From Reyranella sp. (GTDB taxonomy: Bacteria; Pseudomonadota; Alphaproteobacteria; Reyranellales; Reyranellaceae), in NCBI GenBank assembly GCA_019750135.1, contig JAIEOV010000046.1:27757-91756 (forward strand): DNA of 64,000 bases, read 5' to 3'. Numbering within the stretch: the first letter of the stretch is position 1; each line of letters starts with the position of its first letter. The notes beneath the pieces were generated by a model that did no database searches, was not told where the DNA came from, and worked only from the letters and a program-made list of their open reading frames with translations. Positions 23,841 through 32,228 of the stretch are shown here, in pieces. The translations under genes and the position numbers were made by a program.

Positions 23841-25439
23841 CTAAAGCGCCGGCAGCCCCGGAGGCGGACGGCGCATCATCGACGCCTGCTCGTAGGCATA
23901 GGCCAGCCGCAACAGCGTCGCCTCGCTCCAGGCGCCGCCGGTGAAGGTGAGGCCGAGCGGATAGTCCGGCGTCTTATGGTCGCCGACACCGCTCGTGACG
24001 CCCGCCGGCACCTGGACGCTGGGATAGCCCGCCTTGGCCGGCATGGCGCAGCCCGACACGCCGGGAAACACCACGGCATCGAGCTTGTGCCGCGTCATGT
24101 AGGCATCGAGGCCACGGACCTTCGCGGACTCGAGGTCCATGGCGCGCGCCGAGCGGTATTCGAGCTCCGACAGGTCGCCGCGGGTCGCATCGGCGGCGAG
24201 GAAGAGGTCCTGGCCGAAGCGCAGCGCCTTCTTCACATTGCGCCGATTGAAGGCGATGATGTCGGCCATGGTCTTCATCTTCGTGGCCGTCGCCCAGTCG
24301 CGCAGGTAGAGATTGAGATCGCGCTTGATTTCGTAGACGAACACGATCGGCGGCGTGGCGAGATTGCCCTTGTTGCGGCTGAGCGGATTGCGGTTCAGCA
24401 CGTTCATGGTCGTGCCCGGCCCCCCGATCCAGCCGGCGGTCGGGATGCTGGCGCGCACCAGGATGGCGCCGCAGTCCCCCAGGACAGCCAGCGCCTTCTT
24501 CATCGTCGCCTTGCCGCGCGGCGTCAGCTTGCCGAACCAGACGTCGTTCAACGGATCGTCGGGATCGCTCGGCACGCCGATGCGTGCGCCCTTCAAACCG
24601 TCCTTGTCGAGATGAGAGGTAAAATCCTTCGGCCGCTGCATCGGCCGCGTCGCGGGATCGAGCGGATCGCGCGCCGCCATCACGTTCAGCAGGATCGCCG
24701 CATCGCGCACGGTGCGCGTCAGCGGGCCCGCCGTGTCCTGGCTGTGCGAGATCGGGATGATGCCGGCGCGGCTGATCAGCCCGACGGTCGGCTTCACCGT
24801 GACCAAACCGTTCTGGGTCGCGGGGCTGAGCAGCGAGCCCGAGGTCTCGGTGCCGATCGCCGCCGTGCACAGGCCGGCAGCGACGGCGACGGCGGAGCCG
24901 CCGCTCGAGCCGCCGGGCTGCACGATGGGAATACCGCGATCGTTGACCAGCTTCGGGACATAGGGGTTCTTCACCTGCCCGCCCAGCGAACTGTAGCCCG
25001 AGGGCATGTCGGTCGCGAACAGGTTGGCGAACTCCGTCAGGTTCGCCTTGCCCAGGATGATGGCCCCGGCATCGCGCAGCCGCTTGACCACCGGCGCGTC
25101 GTCGCGGGCGCGGGCGCTCGCCAGCGCCAGCGAGCCGGCGGTGGTGTGCTGGCGGTCGCCGGTGGCGATGTTGTCCTTGAGCAGGATCGGAACGCCGGCC
25201 AGCGGCTGGCGCGCCGACGGCTTTACGCCGTCGAGGCTCGTGGCGATCTTCAGCGCGTCGGGATTGACCTCGCGCACGGAGTTGAGCTGCGGTCCGCTGC
25301 GGTCATAGGCCTTGATGCGCGCCAGGTATGCGCGGGTGAGGCTGCTGGCCGTAACCGTTCCTTCGCTCAGGGCCTCGATCACGTCGCCGAGCGAAGCGTC
25401 CCCCACATCAAAACGCTTTCGCCGAGTTGTTTTCGCCAT
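23841..25439 (-). CDS. Amidase signature family enzyme
   Basis: The 532-residue protein carries the complete amidase triad: Lys88 in GVPILLKDNI, cis-Ser178 in QPGGSSGGSAVAVA, and Ser202 in GTETSGSLLSPA. The HTTAGSLAL segment and the C-terminal GLTFTGGAWSEATLLRLAYAYEQA resemble the family of amidases often annotated as glutamyl-tRNA amidotransferase A-like or peptide amidases. No signal peptide is evident at the charged N-terminus (AKTTRRKRF). It is monocistronic, with repeats and gene fragments on both sides, and is not closely similar to the other amidase in the window. Confidence 0.93.
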   Translation of the reverse strand: MAKTTRRKRFDVGDASLGDVIEALSEGTVTASSLTRAYLARIKAYDRSGPQLNSVREVNPDALKIATSLDGVKPSARQPLAGVPILLKDNIATGDRQHTTAGSLALASARARDDAPVVKRLRDAGAIILGKANLTEFANLFATDMPSGYSSLGGQVKNPYVPKLVNDRGIPIVQPGGSSGGSAVAVAAGLCTAAIGTETSGSLLSPATQNGLVTVKPTVGLISRAGIIPISHSQDTAGPLTRTVRDAAILLNVMAARDPLDPATRPMQRPKDFTSHLDKDGLKGARIGVPSDPDDPLNDVWFGKLTPRGKATMKKALAVLGDCGAILVRASIPTAGWIGGPGTTMNVLNRNPLSRNKGNLATPPIVFVYEIKRDLNLYLRDWATATKMKTMADIIAFNRRNVKKALRFGQDLFLAADATRGDLSELEYRSARAMDLESAKVRGLDAYMTRHKLDAVVFPGVSGCAMPAKAGYPSVQVPAGVTSGVGDHKTPDYPLGLTFTGGAWSEATLLRLAYAYEQASMMRRPPPGLPAL

Positions 25440-25507
25440 CAGTCTCCCCTGCTCTACGCCGAGGAAACGACTTCACCTCACGGACCGTCGCGACGCAACA
25501 AAGTCCC

Positions 25508-25566
25508 GTCATCCCGACCTGCCTGCGCGAAGCCGAAGCGGCTTCGCTTCGGCGAAGGCAGGCCGG
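25508..25566. repeat. GC-rich inverted repeat
   Basis: CCTGCCTGCGCGAAGCCGAA is answered by TTCGGCGAAGGCAGG, with an inner AAGCGGCTTCGCTT hairpin, giving an imperfect stem-loop just upstream of the amidase. Such elements are typical of dispersed intergenic repeats in GC-rich alphaproteobacteria. No other complete copy was noticed in this window. Confidence 0.5.
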
Positions 25567-25790
25567 AACCGCGCGCAGCGAACGTGCCCGTGCCGCCCGT
25601 GCCGGTTTCGGACGAGGTGCCGAGCAGACCGGCGACGACCAGCTCGAGGTTGACGGCGGCCGGTCGTCCTGCCCGTGGTAGGTAGGTGCTCGGCGCGACC
25701 TGGGTGAAGCCGTTGGCCGACATCCAGTAAAGGCCCATCACGATCGAGGTCGGACCGCAGACGCGCGTGTCATATTTCCGTCTTCCCGAC
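25567..25790 (-). pseudogene. Unrecognised gene fragment in a gene-poor interval
   Basis: In the 566 bases between the amidase and the large membrane protein, one minus-strand frame reads coherently: YDTRVCGPTSIVMGLYWMSA then NGFTQVAPSTYLPRAGRP then AAVNLELVVAGLLG. It lacks a plausible start or ribosome site and runs into a repeat at its 3' side. I do not recognise the family and treat it as a possible remnant. The remainder of the interval holds only the repeat (25508-25566) and the hairpin (25801-25859). Confidence 0.25.
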
Positions 25791-25800
25791 GGCGCGCGCA

Positions 25801-25859
25801 GACGAAAAGAAGGCCCGGCGGGAGTGGATATGGGGTGTGGGAGCCGGGCCTTCGTCGTC
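25801..25859. other. Long structured hairpin
   Basis: GAAGGCCCGGC (25809-25819) and GCCGGGCCTTC (25843-25853) are exact complements around a 23-base loop, and GACGA (25801-25805) can extend the stem with TCGTC. No T-run follows, so a simple intrinsic terminator is not supported. It could be a structured leader or small RNA. Another hairpin-prone stretch (GTCGTCGTGGTAC with GGTACCGACGAC) follows at once. Confidence 0.45.
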
Positions 25860-26005
25860 GTGGTACGTGGGTGGTACCGACGACAAGATAGGCGCTGATC
25901 AGGGTGCCTTCGACTCCTCTGCGCGCATACCTGAACCAATGCGAGGCTCAGCGAGACGCCAGCGAGGTCGCATGGCGAATAATCAGAGCCGTCTGTGACT
26001 TCACT

Positions 26006-29000
26006 TCACGGGCCGCCGGCACGCAACAGCAGCAGCAGGATCACGCCGGCGACCAGCCCCAGCCCAAGAGTCATCAGCAGATGCCGGACGCTCGGCCGGC
26101 AAGTCGTCACCCACCCGTGGCCGACGACCGCCAGCAGCACCAGAACCAGCACTGCGAGCACAATCTGCACCGCGCTGGTGCCGATGCCGAAGAGGATGAC
26201 CAGCATCGCCAGCAGCGCCGCCAGTGCGACCGCGAACGCCCGGCAGGTCACGCTGCCGGGTGTCGGTGTCGGTCCCGGTCCGGGCCCCGGCGTCTCCCAG
26301 TCGCCTGAAGGCGACGGCGTCACCGCCGTTGAGTCTCCACCCAGCCCATCGACGCGCATCGCGACTTGGCGAACGTAACGCTGGAACGTCGTGTACCAGC
26401 GGTCGTTCGACGGGATCGCGCGCTCGATCCAGCGCAGGGTCGACAGCAGGCGCTGCTCCGGCGCCAGCAGGACCTCCTTGTGGCGCACTGGGATGGTGAT
26501 CTGGAAGCTGCCTAGAACGTGCCGCCCGAAGCGGGCAGTAGCGGCGGCGGCCAGCGCAACAACGCCCGGCGCCGGCAGCGCCACCTGGCCCGTCACCTGG
26601 CGCACGACCACGGTGAAGGCCTGCCCCGCGCGCACGACCGGCGGCAGGTCGATCGTCAGCATGCCGGGCACGTTCACGTCGACGCCGCGCGGCAGCGGGA
26701 TCCAGCTCATGCCGCCAGTGCGGATCTGCAAGGTATGCTCGTCGATCAGGGCGAGATGGTCGCTGCGATAGGTCGCTGCCGCCAGCTCGAGCACCTGCTG
26801 GGCGTCCATCGTCGGCAGGTGCAGCGTGGCGATGCTACCGACCGGGGTGCGGCCCCAGTCGATCATCAACTCGTCGGCCAGCGCCTCGACCGGCAGCCTG
26901 TCGGAGGTCGGGCGGATCTCGAAGGTCTGCGGGATGCGGCGCGAGCCGACCACGCCGGGGTTCGACGATTCGACGATGGCGAGGTTGCGCTGCGCCAGCT
27001 TGTCGGAGGTCCCGGGATTGGCGTTGGCGGGGATCGGCGCCGGGTCGAAGGCGATCTCGGCGACCAAACACTGGTGCTGGCCGCGCACCAGCTCCTGCAC
27101 GCTCTTGCGGTTGGCCGGCCACGGGCCGTTGGGCGGCGCGGCGTTCAGCGGGAACTGCGGCGCCGTCTGGTTGATGTCGAGCCAGGCGCCGAAATAGACA
27201 TGGTGCTCGGTCGGGCTGATGGGGATCGTCCTGAGGTTGGTGGCATCGGTCTGGGCGTCGAGCGCCGTCGTGGCCGAATCGACGCGGGCCGCCGCAAAGC
27301 AGGGAATGCTGGCGAGATTGCCGCCGCTCAGGCCGAGCAGAGGCACGGTTGTGCCGCCCATGCCGCCGCGCCGGTAGGCCGTCGCCGTGTCGTAGGCGAG
27401 CGACGTCGTCGAGACCGGGAACAGGCGGAAGAAGACGCGCACGTCGGCTGCTGCCAAGGTGCCGATGTAGCGCACGCGGGCGACCGCGAAGTTGAAGACC
27501 TTGGTGCCGCTCACCGCCTCCGACAGCTCGAGCTTGGAGGTCTGCTGGTTGGTCGACAGGTCGTTGTCGAAGGTCTGTCCGCCGGTCGCGCCGCTGTTGA
27601 GGTTGTTCACCACCTGCTGGATGAAGGCCGGTGCCTGCGCCGCCGTCGCCCCCATCGTGGCGGCGAACTTCGCCTGGCCCTGGTTGATCTGAAAGACGCG
27701 CAGGTCGGTCGAGAGCCAGTGCGTCTGGCCGTCGATTTCGAACGGGTTGGGCTGCTTGATCAGGAGCAGCGAGGCGCTGGCCGACTGGGCGCTCATCGTG
27801 GCGCTGAGGTTGAGCGTCTGGGTGGCGCCGGCGAAGCCGAAGGCGCCCGTGCCGGTGAAGCGGACCTGGTAGGTCCAGGTGATGCGCTGGCGGCGAATCA
27901 AGTGCACCGGGTCTTCCAGCGACATCTGCGCCGCCCGGATCTCCATCTGGGCCGGCACCGGATTGACGGTAAGCGTGGGCTTGATCGACGGCGGCATGGT
28001 CGGCGTCGCCGCGGTGACGCCGAGCTCCTGCGGCGTGAAGCCGTCGAGGGTGATGAACAGTGCCGCCTCGATCACAGCCGGGCTGGCGTTGGCCAACATG
28101 GCCGTGGCCTCGTCCTGGCCGAAGGTGCTGCGGTCGACGATGAACTGCAGCTTCTTGACGATCGGGCAGGCGAAGGGCAGCGCGCCGTAGTCGTTGACGC
28201 GGTCCTGCAGCAGCAGGCGCTTCTCCTGCAGGTAATAGTTGGTCTGCGAATAGTCGTCGTCGTTGCCGCCGTTGTGCGGCCAGAACGGCCGCTGGTCGGT
28301 GTACTCGAAGGTCGCCGCGGGATCGGCCTGGCGGGTGCGCCAGTCGTTCTCGCTCGCCGGGCCGCTCATCAGCGACGGGTCGATGACGCGCTTCTCGGTG
28401 CCCGCCATGGTGTTGACCAGCAGCGTCGGCGCCACGTGATACCACCAGCCCACCGCGCAGTCGGGATGGTTGGAGGTGGCGGGATGGAGCGCGCCGAAGA
28501 TCCAGATCTTCTCCGCCTCGATGCCCTGCAGGCGCATCAGCCGGCACATCTCGTGCGCGCGGGCGTAGCAGCCGTCGTCGGGATAGAGGAACGGGATGCA
28601 GGGCGACGGCACCGTGAAGGGATCGCAGGTGAGCGCCGCCATGTCGTTGAAGAGCTGCGTGGCCTGCGCCTCGCTCACCACCGACGGCGGCGGGTCCTCG
28701 TAGGCATCGACCGCGGGATCGGCCGGCGGCGGCGGGCGGACGTCGATGATCTCGTGCTCGTCGCGGCTCGCCGTGACCAGCACGTCGGTGCCGTCGGCGC
28801 GGGCGCCCTCGAGGGCGTTCAGCATGTCGCGGAAGTCGGGGTTGCTGCGCAGGAGGTGATGGCGCGCATGGCTTTCGACGAACGTCACCTCGATGGTCTC
28901 GCCGACGGTTTCCAGCGTGACCACCCTCGCCCGGAACGGCATCAGGACGCGGGTGATGACCGTGGTCTCGGGATCGATCTCGACATAGGCCGGCAGGTTG

Positions 29001-29209
29001 GCGGTGCGCGTGAACTCCAGCATGTCGCGCCAGGTGCGGGCACGACGGCCGGGCGGCAGCACGGCCGAACGGTCGCCCTCGAAGTCGATGGCTATGCGTT
29101 CAGGCGGGGCGGCTGCCACCGCTGGGGATGGTGTCGCGGCCGGCCTCGTCGGACCAACTCGGGTGACGCGTGCAACAAGCGCATTCGGGTTCGGCATGTC
29201 TGCCTCCAT
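26006..29209 (-). CDS. Large membrane-anchored protein with protein-glutaminase-like domain
   Basis: This 1067-residue protein has no N-terminal signal. Residues about 205-290 match the protein-glutaminase fold: Cys214 in DDGCYARAHEMCRLM, His258 in GWWYHVAPTLLV and Asp277 in RVIDPSL form the expected Cys-His-Asp triad for deamidating protein glutamine side chains. Residues 40-160 form an N-terminal domain with EIDPETTVITRVLMPF. A very long middle part (300-980) is beta-rich and unassigned, ending in a Pro/Gly/Thr linker (GPGPGPTPTPG). The last 80 residues hold three transmembrane helices (AVALAALLAMLVILFGIG, IVLAVLVLVLLAVVG, LLMTLGLGLVAGVILLLLL). The protein is therefore probably tail-anchored. 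Homologues may be annotated hypothetical. Substrate is unknown. Confidence 0.82.
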   Translation of the reverse strand: MEADMPNPNALVARVTRVGPTRPAATPSPAVAAAPPERIAIDFEGDRSAVLPPGRRARTWRDMLEFTRTANLPAYVEIDPETTVITRVLMPFRARVVTLETVGETIEVTFVESHARHHLLRSNPDFRDMLNALEGARADGTDVLVTASRDEHEIIDVRPPPPADPAVDAYEDPPPSVVSEAQATQLFNDMAALTCDPFTVPSPCIPFLYPDDGCYARAHEMCRLMRLQGIEAEKIWIFGALHPATSNHPDCAVGWWYHVAPTLLVNTMAGTEKRVIDPSLMSGPASENDWRTRQADPAATFEYTDQRPFWPHNGGNDDDYSQTNYYLQEKRLLLQDRVNDYGALPFACPIVKKLQFIVDRSTFGQDEATAMLANASPAVIEAALFITLDGFTPQELGVTAATPTMPPSIKPTLTVNPVPAQMEIRAAQMSLEDPVHLIRRQRITWTYQVRFTGTGAFGFAGATQTLNLSATMSAQSASASLLLIKQPNPFEIDGQTHWLSTDLRVFQINQGQAKFAATMGATAAQAPAFIQQVVNNLNSGATGGQTFDNDLSTNQQTSKLELSEAVSGTKVFNFAVARVRYIGTLAAADVRVFFRLFPVSTTSLAYDTATAYRRGGMGGTTVPLLGLSGGNLASIPCFAAARVDSATTALDAQTDATNLRTIPISPTEHHVYFGAWLDINQTAPQFPLNAAPPNGPWPANRKSVQELVRGQHQCLVAEIAFDPAPIPANANPGTSDKLAQRNLAIVESSNPGVVGSRRIPQTFEIRPTSDRLPVEALADELMIDWGRTPVGSIATLHLPTMDAQQVLELAAATYRSDHLALIDEHTLQIRTGGMSWIPLPRGVDVNVPGMLTIDLPPVVRAGQAFTVVVRQVTGQVALPAPGVVALAAAATARFGRHVLGSFQITIPVRHKEVLLAPEQRLLSTLRWIERAIPSNDRWYTTFQRYVRQVAMRVDGLGGDSTAVTPSPSGDWETPGPGPGPTPTPGSVTCRAFAVALAALLAMLVILFGIGTSAVQIVLAVLVLVLLAVVGHGWVTTCRPSVRHLLMTLGLGLVAGVILLLLLRAGGP

Positions 29210-29412
29210 GCCAAATGGGCGCGCACTCCTTTTTGTCTTGTTGCTTGCAACCGTACCTTACACCTGCCGGCGCGCGAAAACCACAGGTTGTGGGCCCGCG
29301 TTAGCCAGATATGCGAAAAAAGCTTGGCGTCGAGGAAGGCGGGCGGCGGGGAACGTTCTTGTCGCCGCACCGTTCGGTCCTGAACGGGAGCGTTCCCCAC
29401 CATGGAGACGAC

Positions 29413-29706
29413 ATGCGACTGACGATGTCCCTGCTCGCCATGACCGTCGTCCTGCCGGCCGCGGCCGTCCTGACCACGACGGCGACGGCCAAGGACCGCC
29501 CCATTACCGACCAGGAGCGGCCCAAGCTCGAAGCCGCGCTCAAGGAGGCCGGCTGCAGCGGCGGCAAGATGGAGTTCGACGACGACAAGACGGCGGCCCA
29601 TCCCAATGGCAAGTTCGAGGTCGACGACGCAACCTGCCAGGACGGCAAGAAGTACGACCTCACCTTCGATCCGAACTTCAAGGTGTTGACAAAGAAGGCG
29701 GACTGA
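29413..29706 (+). CDS. Small secreted PepSY-like protein
   Basis: The 97-residue protein has a signal peptide (RLTMSLLAMTVVLPAAAVLTTTATA). The mature domain reads ITDQERPKLEAALKEAGCSG, then GKMEFDDDKTAAHPNGKFEV, then DDATCQDGKKYDLTFDPNFKVL. This is the pattern of short PepSY_2-type periplasmic domains, with two conserved cysteines likely in a disulfide. Such proteins are thought to bind or inhibit partners outside the cytoplasm. ATG 29413 is chosen over an upstream in-frame ATG because GGAG precedes it and the signal peptide begins there. Confidence 0.8.
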   Translation: MRLTMSLLAMTVVLPAAAVLTTTATAKDRPITDQERPKLEAALKEAGCSGGKMEFDDDKTAAHPNGKFEVDDATCQDGKKYDLTFDPNFKVLTKKAD

Positions 29707-29826
29707 AGAGGGTTCGCCCTCGCCTGGCGGCCGAAGACCGGGAAAGTGCCCACTGCGTCATAGAAGCGTTGCATCGCCCGCGATCTGGACTTGACCGCGC
29801 GCTCCACTCCGACCAACTGCATGGGC

Positions 29827-30132
29827 ATGAGTGACGACGCAACGGCAGGCGCGGCCGGGCAGCAACTTGCCCTGGCCCAACGCATAGATCGCTTCGTGAA
29901 AGGGCTGGAGCGCGCCCGGCGCTCGCCCAACCGGCGGGAGAGCTATCACGTCATCGCCGCGCTGCAGTGCCTGCGGGACGGGCAGTACGCGGCCGGCGAG
30001 ACGGCGATGGGCAACGCCGAGCGCGTGGCCCCTCTTCCGCCCGAGGCGGCGACCCGCCTGGAGAGCGACCAGCCGGTGGCTGCGGCCGAGCTGCGCACGA
30101 CGCTGGACGCGATCATGACGCGGCGGGGTTAG
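29827..30132 (+). CDS. Small hypothetical helical protein
   Basis: This is a 101-residue all-helical protein (QQLALAQRIDRFVKGLERAR, RESYHVIAALQCLRDGQYAAGETAMGNAERV, AAAELRTTLDAIM). The middle part looks like one TPR-like helical hairpin. I do not recognise a family. ATG 29827 is preferred, though an in-frame ATG at 29791 exists. The stop is followed directly by a perfect palindrome that may terminate transcription. Confidence 0.55.
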   Translation: MSDDATAGAAGQQLALAQRIDRFVKGLERARRSPNRRESYHVIAALQCLRDGQYAAGETAMGNAERVAPLPPEAATRLESDQPVAAAELRTTLDAIMTRRG

Positions 30133-30160
30133 TCTTCCGGACCGCCGGCGGTCCGGAAGA
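30133..30160. terminator. Perfect 28-bp palindrome, possible terminator or REP-like unit
   Basis: The 28 bases at 30133-30160 are exactly self-complementary (TCTTCCGGACCGCC then GGCGGTCCGGAAGA), beginning immediately after the stop codon at 30132. There is no T-run, so factor-independent termination is uncertain. The GGACCG/CGGTCC content resembles the arms of the palindromic elements at 1149 and 23061. Confidence 0.55.
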
Positions 30161-30214
30161 GCATGACGGCCCCGCAATGATTACCTAAAATACCGCCGCC
30201 CCGATCCGGTCAGT

Positions 30215-31264
30215 ATGGAGCGCCGCGTGCCGCCGTCCACGAATTCCCAGCCGGTGGCCGCGTCGCTGACGCGTGCCGCCATGTTCCTCGTCGTGACGAT
30301 CAACAGCGGGTCGGAACACGAGGAGACCGTGCGCGGCCTCACTGCCGACCTGTCTGGGCTCGTGCGCTCGGTCGGCTTCCGCGACCTCGACGCCCGGCTG
30401 AACTGCGTCATGGCCTTCGGCTCCGACGCCTGGGACCGGCTGTTCGGCGAGCCCCGGCCCAAGGAGCTGCATCCGTTCCGCGAGATCCGCGGCCAGCACC
30501 ATGCCATCGCCACGCCGGGCGACGTCCTGTTCCATATCCGCTCCGCCAGCATGGACCTCTGCTTCGAGCTGGCCAGCCAGATCATGACCCGGCTCGACGG
30601 CGCCGTCGCCGTGGCCGACGAGGTGCACGGCTTCAAGTACTTCGACAATCGCGACCTTCTCGGGTTTGTCGACGGCACCGAGAACCCGGTCGACCAGGAG
30701 GCGCTCGACGCCACCGTGATCGGCGAGGAAGACCCGACCTTCACCGGCGGCAGCTACGTGATCGTGCAGAAGTACCTGCACGACCTGAAAGGCTGGAACG
30801 CCGTCCCGGTCGAGCAGCAGGAGGGCTTCGTCGGCCGCACCAAGCTGTCGGACATCGAGCTCGACGATGCGACCAAACCCTCCTTCGCCCACAACGCCCT
30901 GACGGTGATCGAGGAGAACGGCCAGGAGCTGAAGATCGTGCGCGCCAACATGCCTTTCGGCGAGGTCGGCAAGGGCGAGTACGGCACCTATTTCTGCGGC
31001 TATACAAGCTCGCCGCGCAAGATCGAGCTGATGCTGGAGAACATGTTTATAGGCAAGCCGCCCGGCAACTATGACCGCCTGCTCGATTTCAGCCGGCCGG
31101 TGACCGGCACGCTGTTCTTCGTGCCGTCGGCGACGTTTTTGGACGATGTCGCGGCAGCCCCGCCGGCAGCCGCCGAGAGCGAAGCCGCGGCCGAGACGCC
31201 ATCTCCCGCCGGCGACGGATCGCTCGGGATCGGCTCGTTGAGCAAGGAACCCGGACAGCCGTGA
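30215..31264 (+). CDS. Dye-decolorizing peroxidase with encapsulin cargo-loading peptide
   Basis: The 349-residue DyP-type haem peroxidase shows GFVDGTENP (residues 150-158) with the distal aspartate, the proximal-histidine region (KPSFAHNALTV), and the late GTLFFVPSATFLDD core end. A flexible Ala/Glu-rich linker (about 318-337) leads to GDGSLGIGSLSKEPGQP. The SLGIGSL motif matches the C-terminal targeting peptide by which DyP enzymes of Brevibacterium and Mycobacterium are packed into encapsulin shells. No encapsulin gene is present on either side: downstream is a convergent methyltransferase. The enzyme itself has no export signal. The start has no strong ribosome site. Confidence 0.93.
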   Translation: MERRVPPSTNSQPVAASLTRAAMFLVVTINSGSEHEETVRGLTADLSGLVRSVGFRDLDARLNCVMAFGSDAWDRLFGEPRPKELHPFREIRGQHHAIATPGDVLFHIRSASMDLCFELASQIMTRLDGAVAVADEVHGFKYFDNRDLLGFVDGTENPVDQEALDATVIGEEDPTFTGGSYVIVQKYLHDLKGWNAVPVEQQEGFVGRTKLSDIELDDATKPSFAHNALTVIEENGQELKIVRANMPFGEVGKGEYGTYFCGYTSSPRKIELMLENMFIGKPPGNYDRLLDFSRPVTGTLFFVPSATFLDDVAAAPPAAAESEAAAETPSPAGDGSLGIGSLSKEPGQP

Positions 31265-31359
31265 CCTGACAGCTCCTCCTTGAGCCGCGCCTTCATATAT
31301 TCAATCGAGCACAAGATCCCGCAGTGGCGAGGCATCAATTGAATCCTATCACACGCGGA

Positions 31360-32220
31360 TCAGGCCGTCGCGACTAGCAGTTCCTCGGCGTTGTTGGGGG
31401 GCCCGAGGCCATCGCTGCGACCGGCGAAGTAGCGTTCGGCCAGCATGGCGGCGGAGACATGCTGCGCCTCCTTGAAACCCGCCTCGCGCGCCAGCCGCAG
31501 CATCTCCGGCGGCGTGAAGAAGCTGATGAAGGGCGTGCCGCTGGCGCGCGCGCCCTGCACTGCGCGCTCGAGGCCCGGCCGCACTTCGGGGTCGGCCATC
31601 TCGAGCGGCAGCAGGAAACTCATGACGAACGTCGAGCCAGCGGCCAGTGCCGCGACTTGGCGCAGCGTGGCCATGACCGCCTCCCGGGTGAGGTACATGC
31701 TGACGCCGGTCGAGACCACGACGGCAGGCTCTGCTGCGTCGAAGCCGGCGGCCGCCAGCTTGTGCAGCCAGGCATCGCCCGCCTCGAAGTCGACCGGCAC
31801 CAGGCGCAGCCAGTCGGGCACGCCATAGCCCAGCTCGGCGAGACGCCGGCGCTTCCAGGTCTGCGGCCCCGGCCGGTCGACCTCGAAGACACGCAGGCGC
31901 GAGGCGATCTCGGGCCGGCGCTGGGCGAATGTGTCGAGCCCCGCGCCGAGGATGACGTATTGGCCGACGCCCTTCGCCGACTGCTCGGCCACCAAGTCCT
32001 CGATGAAGCGGGCGCGCCCCACGATGGAGGCGCGGAACGCCTTGATGAATTGCGGATTCATGTCGGGCCGCTCGCGCCAGCCCGCCTCGGGCGCCGCCAG
32101 AGCGAGTCCCAAACGGTCTGACAGCACATGCGGCGGTGCATCGACCTCGACATGCAGGGCGCGCCACAGGGCAACGCGGACAGCGGTGCTGTCGGGCTGG
32201 AGGTCAGTCTGTTCGGGCAT
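31360..32220 (-). CDS. Class I SAM-dependent methyltransferase, TIGR00027/PPM1-like
   Basis: The protein of about 286 residues contains the family's N-terminal STAVRVALWRALHVEVDAPPHVLSD motif, followed by the YVILGAGLDTFAQR SAM-binding loop and FEVDRPGPQTWKRRRL. The VVVSTGVSMYLTREAV segment is also typical. These proteins resemble leucine carboxyl methyltransferases. Actinobacterial and proteobacterial members methylate mostly unknown small molecules. ATG 32220 has AGGTGAG seven bases upstream; a GTG at 32232 would overlap the preceding TetR stop as GTGA. Either way the two genes form one operon, so the TetR protein probably regulates it. Confidence 0.88.
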   Translation of the reverse strand: MPEQTDLQPDSTAVRVALWRALHVEVDAPPHVLSDRLGLALAAPEAGWRERPDMNPQFIKAFRASIVGRARFIEDLVAEQSAKGVGQYVILGAGLDTFAQRRPEIASRLRVFEVDRPGPQTWKRRRLAELGYGVPDWLRLVPVDFEAGDAWLHKLAAAGFDAAEPAVVVSTGVSMYLTREAVMATLRQVAALAAGSTFVMSFLLPLEMADPEVRPGLERAVQGARASGTPFISFFTPPEMLRLAREAGFKEAQHVSAAMLAERYFAGRSDGLGPPNNAEELLVATA

Positions 32221-32228
32221 GCTGATAC

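Noticed and set aside
26519..29383. A 954-codon plus-strand frame opposite the glutaminase-like gene
   Set aside because: Composition is His/Arg/Gly-rich shadow coding, with no domain, and the opposite strand has a clear catalytic triad and transmembrane helices.
30215..31264. DyP as a Tat-exported enzyme
   Set aside because: Although some DyPs carry Tat signals, this N-terminus (MERRVPPSTNSQP) has no hydrophobic segment. The encapsulin peptide instead argues for a cytosolic location.
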